Assembly (NCBI GenBank): GCA_034440575.1
Contig: JAOTOL010001552.1
Span: forward strand, 1,563,001 to 1,627,000
Length of the DNA stretch: 64,000 nt
Direction: 5' to 3'
Source: Imbricaverruca yamaguchii
Taxonomy: Eukaryota; Arthropoda; Thecostraca; Neoverrucidae
Shown here: positions 12,484-23,060 of the stretch, one piece after another
How positions within the stretch are numbered: position 1 is the first letter of the stretch
Layout of the letters: the number at the start of each line of letters is the position of its first letter
The notes under the pieces: model-generated
What the model was told of the DNA's origin: nothing
What the model saw: the letters and a program-made list of their open reading frames with translations, nothing else
Database searches by the model: none
Program-made: the position numbers and the translations under genes

Positions 12484-12546
12484 AGGGGATCGAACCACGG
12501 CTTCCGAGACACTAACTGGCCGCCACACCACTAAGCTACGGGAACG
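12484..12546 (-). other. tRNA-like internal promoter module (SINE head candidate)
   Basis: Read on the minus strand, this has an A-box-like TAGCTTAGTGGTGTGG and, about 30 bases later, a B-box-like GTGGTTCGATCCC. These are the two internal RNA polymerase III promoter elements of tRNA genes at roughly normal spacing. The stems do not close: the acceptor ends do not pair, and the T and anticodon stems have mismatches. It is therefore not a working tRNA. A decayed tRNA gene or the 5' head of a tRNA-derived SINE both fit. Confidence 0.55.
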
Positions 12547-14154
12547 GATGGCGGCTGCCAGTTTGCGGTGAGATATCTATTGCAGGCAATTCGTTTCGCC
12601 TGGCAGTGCCTCAATTCTATGGTAGCTGGTTCTCAAACACAACAGCCGTTAAAGCCTTTGTATTGACCAGACTTATAACTTGCATTACGGCGACAACGTA
12701 TGCGACAGCTTCAACAGCAGAGCAAAGTAAGCACCAACGAGTTTCTTACCAAGTTCTTGCCCTCAAATCTATAGGTACCAACAACGGACAATCGTCCCCA
12801 ATTCACATCATACTCCTGGGTCACATCTTACTGCATTGACCGCTTAACTTCGTCTGGGATTAGCCGCGCGCACGAGAGGGGACTAGTCGCTCATGGGAAG
12901 GGGGACCAGCCTACCAACGCCCTAGCCAGTCACTGGCCGGCATCACCCATTGCAACACAACCGAAAGGATGGGTCTGGTCGTCGCACTCCAGACACGCCC
13001 CACATGTAGTACGATCACATAGTACATGGCAATATGATGCATGTGACGATCGGTCAGCCGCCGCCCGTGAGAACGGAAGCTGACTCGGCATAACATCCGG
13101 CCACAGTCTAAACTCGAGGCGAGCTGCTGACGTCAGCGGCCGCAGGGAACGGCCGACCGACTGGGATCCGCTCAAAACCAGGATCACACGATATGCCTGG
13201 CACCCGTGATTAGGTTGTCAAACGCACTCGAAAGATGGTCCAAAGTTGACTGATACAACTTCAACTTAAAAGAACACATCTGACTGGGAATGAACGCAAA
13301 ATGCGAACGCGAAACTCTGCAATAAAAGTGTAACTCGCTTTAGGGCTGGCCCAAGCAGCCAAAAGTCTGCCTGGGCCAGCCGAGTTGCTCAGGTGAAGCA
13401 TCGTGTGGAAGTAGATGCGTTTGGACTTCGCCTTCGCTCGCCATGATCCTCGACAGACAGTAGTTCCCTGAAAAGTAACCACTTTGCATTATGTTTTGCA
13501 GTAGTTATGGTACCCCTCCCGAAGAAAAAGAATACCAAGCATACTTGGTCTCTAATTGAAACAAACCCATATATAAACTTCATGACAAGAAATACTTCTC
13601 GAGCACCAAACGTCATTTAAATAAAGCGACATCACTGAAGCATCTGCAGCTCTCGCAGACTACAGCCTTGTTTGCAGAGCGTAGTAATCGAACCTGTAAA
13701 GGACATGGCGCGAATTTCCAAGTTTTAAGCAGGTCCAGATGTTAGCTCTATTGTTGTGCCATGAGGAGAGGGAGGGACTCCGCCGACCCCTGAGGCTTTT
13801 CGTGTGATTTTTTTCGGACCCTTCGTGCTTGAACTCCGTGTACTTTTTAGAAAATATGTCATACATCCTGGCAAAAGAAAGAGGTCCTCGCGTCACGAGG
13901 GCGGATCACGGTACAGAATCAGGGAGGCACAGCTGCCAAGCGTACCGCTTCTGCCAGAGTCAAATCACGCATTGGCATAACCGGTTTCATGTTGCACTCG
14001 AAGTTAATATATGATAGTTGGCTGGTGGGTTCGCTCTTAGAGAGTGCTTGTCCAGTTAATTAATGCTTCCGAAAATCAGAGTCATGTTCAGGTGTGTACG
14101 ACATTGTGATATTAGCATCGGAGAACGTCGCATGCTGCTGAATGGTAGACAGTT
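12547..14154. other. Unassigned stretch
   Basis: This is about 1.6 kb of mixed DNA, GC-rich from about 12850 to 13190. Short open frames on both strands show no recognisable motif. No repeat or RNA gene was found. Confidence 0.4.
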
Positions 14155-14345
14155 CAAAATTAGTGCAGGATAGCCTTTAACTGCATTAGTATTCTAGCTT
14201 AAGATGAGAACATGATATCATTCACCATTTCCATCGGGGTCATTGGCTATAGGCTTCCAATGCCCACAGGGCGTTGCTATGAAATAATGTTCTCACCTTA
14301 AGATAAAAAACTAATACAATTAAAGACTATGCTAAGCTAATTATA
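14155..14345. repeat. Foldback element with 62-bp arms
   Basis: The arms 14155-14216 and 14284-14345 are inverted copies of each other. They align without gaps and match at 48 of 62 positions around a 67-base loop. The loop itself holds a small CATTGG/CCAATG hairpin (about 14241-14262). Eight of the fourteen mismatches are transitions, and seven of these become G-U pairs if the minus strand is transcribed. No open frame is present. It could be a short inverted-repeat transposon or a hairpin RNA locus. Confidence 0.75.
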
Positions 14346-15479
14346 CGTTATACTCCGATGAGCATATCAGGACCTACCGTAGCGCTTCGTTAAATGACAA
14401 TAAATTACAACATAACTCACATCATTATCATGACTTTTGGAAATACTTGTAATTTCGCTAGATCACCTTCTTTATTGCAAGCATATGTCAACGAGAATGC
14501 AGCTATTTAAATATAATTGGTTGCACTAGTTTTCCTGCCAGGGAACAATTAACGTATGACAAGTTGCGATCAGTTAGTAATTTCAGGATCAGAGTTCAGG
14601 AAAATGCTAGCGATGGTAGCCAGAAATGCAAGAACACCATAGCCGCTTCTCTAAGCTGACTGTTATGATGCATGCCAAGCACTTGGCACACACACCGTGC
14701 TCTGGAGCTATAACTGTGGAGAAGCTATTCATGGCACCTCGCCGAACCGGAGGTGTGCTCGGGCTCGAATACCTGTCGAGACGTTCAAATTGCACGCGCT
14801 CTATCTTGAAATGCGTGCTCTTTGGTCCCGAACTTGAGTTGTTACCCATCATCTACTACCCACTTCCATATGGATTTCACGTGCGAGGAGCGCGTCCGTG
14901 TCGCATTGTATTGGCCCATCGCCTCCTTTACGGGTCAATGATTGCGAGCTTCCTTCTCGACACGCTCCAGAAATGGCTCTCATGTGCCGTGATTAGGGGA
15001 ATCGTGGCCCGCCGGCCCTGTCGGCTCCTATAATTCAGAACCGTGTCCCAGTACGGCGCGGCACCAACTGCTGCGACACTCAAGAACACGTGGATATCGC
15101 TGTTGGGCTTAGTAGTCTGGACGACCTTCTCTTTGTACTGTCATTTGACACCACTTAATAGTGAAGGCTTGTTACGCTGATTAAATGCATTAATCACCAT
15201 TTGATTGAAAACCAATAGTAGATTTATGCTACTTGCAGAACCAATTATCATGGTCCCATTCACTGGACTACAGCACGATCTTGGTGATGGTGAAAATTGG
15301 AGATGGGAGAAGCGAAGTAGATTATCGGAGTGGTTGTTTGAAAAAGCGCAGTTCAAGCAAGCGAGCGAAAGGCTTCGGATGAGAGAAATCACAGCTTACT
15401 GTCAGCGGACTGCTCACGTACCAACAAAAGTATTGGCTTATGTTGCACAATTTACTATGGCAGTGTGAAAATCTGTTGG
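14346..15479. other. Unassigned stretch
   Basis: This is about 1.1 kb without a gene that I can name. A 135-codon frame on the plus strand (14626-15033) and an 87-codon frame (15205-15468) are the longest, but neither shows a conserved motif or flanking splice sites. Confidence 0.4.
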
Positions 15480-16460
15480 GCCTCAGTTGGCATTTATGGA
15501 GAGTTGAGACTGCTCTAACTCAGTCGACATCTGTGGGACGGTGAGACTTTGTTGATTTTCCGTCATCATTTATGGGGAAAATGGTGAGACTGTTGGACAT
15601 CGCTCGGCCCGAGCCTCAGTCAGCATCTGTGAAACGGTGAGACATTGTTGGTCCTCCGTCATCGTCTGTGGGGCGAATGGTAAGATCGTTGACCCTCAGT
15701 CAGCGTCTGTAGGGAGGTGAGACATTGCCGTTCCTCATCTAGCATGTGTGGAGCAATCAGAGTTTGTTGGGCCTCAGTCAGCATACTCTGAGTGCCATCA
15801 CCCCGGGTACCAAAGGGCCTGGGGTGGAACATGGCCCTCAGCAGGGCTACGGGTATGTAGAACGGTAGACATTGTTCGGCCTGAGTCGACATCCTTATGG
15901 CGGTGGACATCGCTCGGCCCGAGTCGACATCTGTATGGCGGTGGACATTGCTCGGCCTGAGCCGGCATCCGTATGGCGGTGGACATCGCTCGGCCTGAGT
16001 CGACATCTGTGTGGCGGTGGACATCGCTCGGCCTGAGTCGACATCTGTGTGGCGGTGGACATCGCTCGGCCCGAGTCGACATCTGTGTGGCGGTGGACAT
16101 TGCTCGGCCTGAGTCGGATCCGTATGGCGGTGGACATCGCTCGGCCTGAGCCGGCATCTGTATGGCGGTGGACATCGCTCGGCCCGAGTCGACATCTGTG
16201 TGGCGGTGGACATCGCTCGGCCTGAGTCGACATCCGTATGGCAGTGGACATCGCTCGGCCTGAGTCGACATCTGTGTGGCGGTGGACATCGCCGGTGACA
16301 TCTGTGTGGCGGTGGACATTGCTCGGCCTGAGTCTGAATCCGTATGGCGGTGGACATCGCTCGGCCTGAGTCGCATCTGTATGGCGGTGGACATCGCTCG
16401 GCCTGAGTCGACATCCTTATGGCGGTGGACATCGCTCGGTCTGAGTCGACATCTGCGGAC
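15480..16460. repeat. 38-bp minisatellite with a divergence gradient
   Basis: From about 15860 to 16460 there are roughly 15 near-identical 38-bp units built on GAGTCGACATC, TGGCGGTGGACAT and CGCTCGGCC. The preceding 380 bp consists of older 38-40-bp units of the same design (CCTCAGTCAGCATCTGTG, GGTGAGACATTGTTGG), so the array grades from decayed at the left to homogeneous in the middle. Since 38 is not a multiple of three, the long frames across it come from high GC and few stops, not from coding. Confidence 0.93.
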
Positions 16461-16722
16461 TTTCCTTCTGTGTACCGTCGCGGATGTCGGCTGCAGGCCA
16501 TGTCTGTGCCGGTGGCGGGCAGCCAACACGCCTGCCAGACAGGCGGCGCCATTGATTGCAGTGGGGCAGCATGATAGCGCGCGCCATTGTTGCACGGTCA
16601 ATCGGTGTGTGACGGATGGGCAGATCCCCGACCCCGCTGGGAGGCCATTATCGCGGCCGAGGAGCGTCTGCGCCATGCCAGGCGACCATTACAGATGGGT
16701 TATCAGATACTTATCGCTGCGC

Positions 16723-17965
16723 CGGCCCAGAATAGGCAGCTCACCTGGTGCCCGGGGAGGTGGCACCGCACACCCGGCCCAGAGTCGGCAGCTCACCTCG
16801 TACCCGGGGAGGTGGCACCGCACACCCGGCCCAGAGTCGGCAGCTCACCTGGTGCCCGGGGAGGTGCACACCCAGCCCAAGTCGGCCGAGTGGCAGCTCA
16901 CCCGACCCGGGGAGGTGGCACCGCACACCCCCATCGGCCCAGAGTCGGCAGCTCACCTGGTGCCCGGGGAGGTGGCACCGCACACCCGGCCCAGAGTCGG
17001 CAGCTCACCTCGTACCCGGGGAGGTGGCCCTCACGTACACCCGGCCCAGAGTGGCAGCTCACCTGGTGCCCGGAGGTGGCACCGCACACCCGGCCCAGAG
17101 TCGGCAGCTCTGACCCGGCCCAGAGTGGCAGTCACCGCACACCGGCCCAGAGTCGGCAGCTCACCTCGTACCAGGGTGGTGACACCGTACACACGGCCCA
17201 GAGTCGGCAGCTCACCTGGGCCCGGGGAGGTGGCACGCACCCGGCCCGAGTCGGGTCACCGGCCGAACCCGGCCCAGAGTGGCAGCTCACCTCGTACCCG
17301 GGGAGGTGGCACCGACACCCGGCCCAGAATAGGCAGCTCACCTCGTACCCGGGGAGGTGCGCACACGCGGTTCTCGTACCCGGGTGGTGACACCGCACAC
17401 CCGGCCCAGAGTCGGCAGCTCACCTGGTGCCCGGGGAGGTGGCACCGCACACCCGGCACAGAGTCGGCAGCTCACCTCGTACCCGGGGAGGTGGCTCCGC
17501 ACACCCGGCCCAGAGTCGGCAGCTCACCTCGTACCCGGGAGGTGGCACCGCACACCCGGCCCAGAGTCGGCAGCTCACCTGGTGCCCGGGGAGGTGGACC
17601 CACACCGGCCCGAGCGCGTACCCGGGGAGGTGGCACCGCACACCCGGCCCAGAGTCGGCAGCTCACCTCGTACGGCAGCACACCCAGGTCAGCAGCTCAC
17701 CTGGCGGGAGGTGGCACCGCACACCCGGCCTAGAGTCGGCAGCTCACCTGTGCCCGGGGAGGTGGCACCGCACACCCGGCCCAGAGTCGGCAGCTCACCT
17801 GGTGCCCGGGGAGGTGGCACCGCACACCCGGCCCAGAGTCGGCAGCTCACCTCGTACCCGAGTTGGTGACACCGCACCGCCAACAATAGGCGGCTGACCT
17901 GGTGCCCAGGTGGTGACACGGGTGCCCGGCCCAGAGTAGGCGGCTCACCTGGTGCCCGGGGTGGC
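16723..17965. repeat. 52-bp GC-rich minisatellite
   Basis: About 23 units of 52 bp are present, with many small deletions. Each full unit contains CAGCTCACCTGGTGCC, GGAGGTGGCACCGCACACC and GGCCCAGAGTCGG. GGTGCC and GGCACC within a unit are complementary six-base arms that could form a hairpin. Open frames in several phases reflect the near absence of stop triplets and are not genes. Confidence 0.94.
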
Positions 17966-18769
17966 AGCACCCCAACCCAGCCAGCTGACGAAACCCTTGC
18001 AACCGCACCGACACAGTCCCAGCAGCCAACACAGCCACTGAAGTTCTGACTTGCCCGTGTGTGCAGTACACGTCCGAGCCTTGCCATGCAAGCGTGGGAC
18101 CAGATCGATGCGGCTGTCCGTCCCATGGGTGGCATTCCTCTCCGGAGAAGACATCACCGATGCATTGTCACATGGGGATGCCCTGAGGCCATGTGCTCAG
18201 AATGTCACACCGGCCAGTGGATATCCATGGCCATGCGCTGGAAATGTGAGCCCGAGTAGTGGATACCCTTGGGTCGTCACCTGATGGTATGATGCCAGCG
18301 GTCCTGGAGCAGTCTGGCCAGTCTTCTCATTGACGACTGCTTGCGTTCATTTTAGGGTACGAACTGCAATTCAATGGAAATATTTATTCAACCATATTGG
18401 CAAGGGTGCATTCAAGTGTGCAATTGTTCACCAGCGACACCTAATATCGTCCAAGCTGTCTGATCTGAACCCGTATTTAAATACATTTCATGTCACGCAG
18501 AAGCACATGATGATTACTTCAGAGTTATGTGGGACACACATGAACACACTTAAGACGCATTATTCTCACTTCAAAGCAGGCAATGACGGAACCTTTTGAG
18601 GTATCGCATCACAAAGCAGCAGGGCGATGATCTACTAGCACCGCCTACATCTCACTGTGTTTCTGCCTACATCCTAACTGGTGTGCCTCACCAACCTGTC
18701 TTGTGGGACAAGGCTGAAGCAATTGGTCTGCCACATGGGCACATTTAGCTGGAGGTGCCGAAACGACAG
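17966..18769. other. Unassigned stretch with a 42-bp duplication
   Basis: Two tandem diverged copies of a 42-bp segment start at 18188 and 18230 (both begin GCCATG and end in a GTGGATA/CC/TTG pattern). Otherwise I see no gene, RNA or larger repeat. Confidence 0.5.
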
Positions 18770-19400
18770 CGTATCATAACCTCCACAGTTCATAACCTCC
18801 ACAGGTCACAACCTCCACAAATTCAACACACCGCAGCGGTCGTAACCTCCACAGGTCATAACCTCCACAGGTCACAACCTCCACAAGTACGCAGCGGTCA
18901 TAACCTCCACAGGTCGTAACCTCCACAAGTCCGCAGCGGTCATAACCTCCACAGGTCATAACCTCTACAGGTCGTAATCCCCACAGGTTGCAACCTCCAC
19001 AAGTACGAAGCGGTCATAACCTCTACAACTCAGCAGCGGTCGTAACCTCCACAGGTTGTAGCCTCCACAGATTCAATAACTTTTTAAATTTTCCAGAAGC
19101 ATCACTTCAGATAGCTATCGCTAGGTAGCAGCACGGTCTACGTATTACACTCATGAGATTGAATGCTGAATCATAGGTAACAATATTTCTCGCCAGATGG
19201 CAGGATGATACAATTGAGTACGTGCTCTTTGCGTGCAGCTGTCCTATTGTTAGAGAGCTCCGTAGCCCGCGCATCGACGCGTGGGAAAGTAAGGCGTTGC
19301 GCAGTGGCCGATGATCGTATAACATTCACACGATTTTCGCCTGCAATGCGTCGACGCGTGGGAAAATAATGCGACACGCAGTGGCGGATGATGGCAAGAC
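18770..19400 (+). repeat. Dispersed repeat family B, copy 1
   Basis: The left half is a short-unit array, with CATAACCTCCACAGGT and close variants repeated about 15 times with irregular spacing (18778-19075). The right half is unique-looking, and both halves match 30965-31544 in inverted orientation. Shared unique blocks include CTATCGCTAGGTAGCAGCAC, AGATGGCAGGATG and GCAGTGGCSGATG. At the right end, copy 1 has its own 77-bp tandem duplication (starts 19274 and 19351, each with TCGACGCGTGGGAAA). The CAGTGGCGGA motif near the end resembles the termini of some hAT-type DNA transposons; that link is inference. Confidence 0.8.
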
Positions 19401-20699
19401 ATTTGCATGTTATCCGTCTGCAATATGCCATGCAATGACCAGGCCGTGAAATGCAACGATGCCTTTTCATGGCCTGGTCAGGCGTAGGAACGTCCCCAAA
19501 AGTGAGTGGGCCAGGGTGAACAACAGGGACGCATCAAGGAATTTCGCAAAATACCATGGTTGAGCACTTTTGGGTTGATAACCCGATAATTTTAATTGTA
19601 AACACACAACTTTTACCACTAAGATGGGGACCGCTAAAGAACATCCGTTGTTCACCGATGTTCATGGGGAGAAAGAATAGAACGCCAGTCCAAATTATCC
19701 CGTATACGAATATTTTGAAATGGCCAAAAGCTGCAGGGGGTCATTATGAGTTCACCGATCTATGCTTTTCCACAATTCAGATTGTTGTTCATTGAGTTGA
19801 GTTTTTCCCCTTAGACATTCTTCACACGTTCATATTTTCATGGCAAGTTACTTGAATGTGAAGGTGAGAAAGGGTTTGATTTTATTAACATTGCCAGATA
19901 TAGCTATACTTAGTACTTATTGGCCCACAGACGTTTCTAAGGCAGTGTTCACCTTACAAGTTTGCACTGGCTGCTAGTAAGAACGAAGCCTACTTGCTGG
20001 CCGATGAAGAAATTATCTTGATTATTGTTGGAGATGAAGATAAAAGAAAAGACGGGTGATCGCTGGTTGAAGATGCTTTGATCCGGTTTGTGGGAGGCCA
20101 TGATTGGCAAGCTGACAGAATGGGGAAAACAAAAGCTCTATAAATAATAACATATGGTATTGTGTTCGTCCTTAGGGCCTCATCAGTCACCTCAAACATT
20201 TGTGTAGTGCACATCGTGCACTTTATAATATTTGCCACTTGAAACGAAATGCTACAACTGCATCACGTGACACCCGGCTGAAGCGGAATGAAAGCGCATA
20301 TGTTGAGAACCAACAAAGCAGTGCAAAACAGCTGATAGGTGACAACACACGACACCTCATAAAGGCATAACGTGTTCAGACTTAGGGCCGCAAGGGCCCA
20401 TCCTGAATTCACTTCGATGACTAGCTCTCTCCTTCCCACGTTTTCTAGTGGCTAAGAAATCCGGATAACCGCTTAGCTTTGACGCACCTCATTTCTGATT
20501 AAAACGCTTCCAGATTGGGTACCGAACTGAGACTCCAGTTAGGTGTTCTTTTTAACCTTTCCGATTTTCTTTGTCTCCGGATGTGTTTTAATGCATCAGC
20601 AATTTTTTGCTTGGGGCTCGACACGTGTATGCGATACCGGCTTTGTAAACAAAGGTAAAGTTTTGTTACTTATTTTTGTGTACTGACGATAATTTGTAA
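19401..20699. other. Unassigned stretch
   Basis: This is about 1.3 kb without a recognisable gene. The last 150 bp shows the first hints of the T-run and G/C-run alternation that becomes the 21-bp array. Confidence 0.4.
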
Positions 20700-22090
20700 G
20701 CATCGGTGCGTTTTCGTAGGCCCCGCAGTGTTCATTTAGTGCACTGTCTTTTCATTCCTTTTTTAGGACCATGTCGATTTTTTAGGGACCTAGCCTGTTT
20801 TTGAGGCCCCATACTGTATCAAACCCCGCTGTGCTTTGAGGGACCGTTGTGTCTTGATTTTTAGCTCCGGTGTGTATACTTAGAGCAGCAGAATGTCTTA
20901 AGGCAATGCCGCTTCTTTCCAGACTCGGAAAGCTTTGAAGCGCTCGGCGCATTTTCGTCCTCCAGTTATGCTCTTTGAGTCCCGCTGTGTTTTTTCCTCA
21001 TGTTTGTGGGACTTCAGCACAATATTAAGGGCCCGGTATAATTTCTTTGGATCCGGTCTCGACGTTTCTGGCCCAGTCGCGTGGTTCCGGCAGAATCCGA
21101 CGTCACTTTTCTGGGCTTGACAGTTTTTAGTGACTGATTCTGAATGATGTAAAGTCCCAGCCAAGGCCTGATTTTTCAGGCCCTCGGCGACATTTCTGTA
21201 TTTTTATGTCCCGCCGGGATTTGTCGAGCTCCGGAATGTTTTTCGGTGTCGTATGCGATTTGTTAAGGCATCTCGTAGTATGTTTGGACTAAGGGGTTAT
21301 TTTTCTGGTCGGAACATTTATTTTTCGGTACCTCCCTTTACTTTTTAGGGTTCTGGCTTAATTCTTGTCGGGTTGCGTTGCGACTTTGGGACCACGCTGT
21401 GCTTATTTGGGGACATCAACGCCAATTTTTGTGACCCCCGAGGGAATTATTGATGCCTCGGCCAGAACTTACGCGACTACCGACGGGAATTTTGGGTCCC
21501 ATGCGCGACATTTGTGGGTGGGGGTGTTGGCGCCAGTTCACAGGTCTCGTTGTGCTAATCCGACCCCAGGCCCAGACTAATTTTAACGTTCTCCGGCGCA
21601 AATGTTAGAGCCCGAAGCAAGTTTTTTGGTGTCCGCTGTATTTTTTTAAAACCATTAATTATGGGGGCCCGAAGCGAATGTATCTTGCCCTAGAACCTTT
21701 TTTGTGGACCCCGGCGCGATTCTTGGGTTCTTCGGAGCCCGCCCTGCTAGGACGCAGGGAGATTTTCCTCTTTAGCATGCCACTGCAGCTGCTCAACGAG
21801 TTTTTTTTTCTCCAGCGGATGGCACCATTCAGAGTAGAATGGCCCTCAGGCTAATTTCCTTTCGTGACCTCTTCTGAATTGTCCGGTGCTCGGGTGAACT
21901 CGATAGAATCCCTTTGTGATTTATTGGGATCGACTTCTATTTTTGTTAGCCTCCTGCGCGATATTTGTGAGCCCCGGTGCGATTCTTCGGGCTCCTGGTG
22001 CATTTTTTCCGTGCTCAAACGCACTTCCTTCCGGGGCCCGACATCTGTTTGGGGTCTTTGACGCAATTTTTGTGACATTCCCGCACTTGA
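20700..22090. repeat. Highly diverged 21-bp tandem array
   Basis: At first sight this looks like unique DNA, but it alternates T-rich and G/C-rich blocks with a 21-base period. Consecutive 21-base units can be read without gaps from about 21840 to 22085. Examples are GCGATATTTGTGAGCCCCGG, GCGATTCTTCGGGCTCCTGG and GCAATTTTTGTGACATTCCC, each one base short of the full unit. Further runs lie at 20774-20815 and 21441-21640. The consensus is roughly GCGATTTTTGKGGCCCCGG. Unit identity is low, so the array is old. Because 21 bp is seven codons, minus-strand frames (such as 21851-22078) show a seven-residue rhythm. Confidence 0.75.
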
Positions 22091-22479
22091 AGTTGATGTA
22101 GTAAGGTGTAGACTTCATTATTGTACCTATGCTACCATAATACATTATGGAAATAAATATTTTATGGGCTACACCCAAGGTTAGTCATACTTAGTATCGT
22201 GCCGTCTATTGGCTTCTGGGTGATATAATGCGGAGATGTGTTGAGGTTCGCATGATGTTTCATAGTTCGTTCGATGGTACCTCTGGGTGACCGTGTTCAA
22301 ATGAAGTCTGCTCATTTACGTCCGATGTCACCGCTAGGTCGTCACTCTGACCTTAGATGAACCCTCTATAACCTACCATTTCTTCGACTTCAGATGCCCG
22401 CTCTTCTACTTTAGACAGTCCCTAGTCACGATGCTGCCCCGAATAGCAAGATTGAATCACTGAATGAGATACAGATGTG

Positions 22480-22600
22480 CAGAGATCAAGAGATATATAG
22501 ATCAAGGGATACAGAGATCAAGAGATACAGGGATCAAGAGATGCAGAGATCAAGAGATATATAGATCAAGAGATACAAAGATCAAGAGATGAAAAGAGTG
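22480..22600. repeat. 17-bp AGATCAAGAGATA repeat
   Basis: About seven units of 16-18 bp are present, built on AGATCAAGAGATAYA. They lead into an AG-rich and then a TA-rich tract. Confidence 0.85.
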
Positions 22601-22654
22601 ATGGAGAAGGGAGAGAGGGAGAGGAATATATGGATATAGATATCAATGTATGTA

Positions 22655-22713
<59 letters not shown>
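22655..22713. repeat. TA microsatellite
   Basis: Nearly 60 bases of TA dinucleotide are followed by a run of eleven T. Confidence 0.95.
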
Positions 22714-22723
<10 letters not shown>

Positions 22724-22977
22724 TTTAGATGAAGACATGGACTTGTATTTAGATATAGATATATAGATTAGGTATATGCCGCGCCTTCAGTTGTTCTTGT
22801 GCCTTGTGTTCGCCGACGTTAAATTCACGATAGTTTTGCAGGACTCGCAAGCGTTTGTTTCAGCGCTGGAAGCCCGGCAGCCATCTCAGAGACTCGTGCT
22901 TCGCGACGTCACCCCTCGCGAAGAGCGGGTAGCTAGTGATCATAGTGACTTCTAGTGATCAAGCCACCTCCTGCCAC

Positions 22978-23060
22978 AAACACACAAATGCACATACACA
23001 CAAATATACACACACACATACATACACACATACCTACACACCCACATACACACACACATT
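22978..23060. repeat. CA-rich microsatellite
   Basis: This is an imperfect tract of CACA and CATACA units on the plus strand. Confidence 0.9.

Noticed and set aside
15659..17897. Long overlapping frames in GC-rich DNA, up to 485 codons
   Set aside because: They cross the 38-bp and 52-bp minisatellites in every phase. GC richness and absence of TAA/TAG/TGA in the units explain them.
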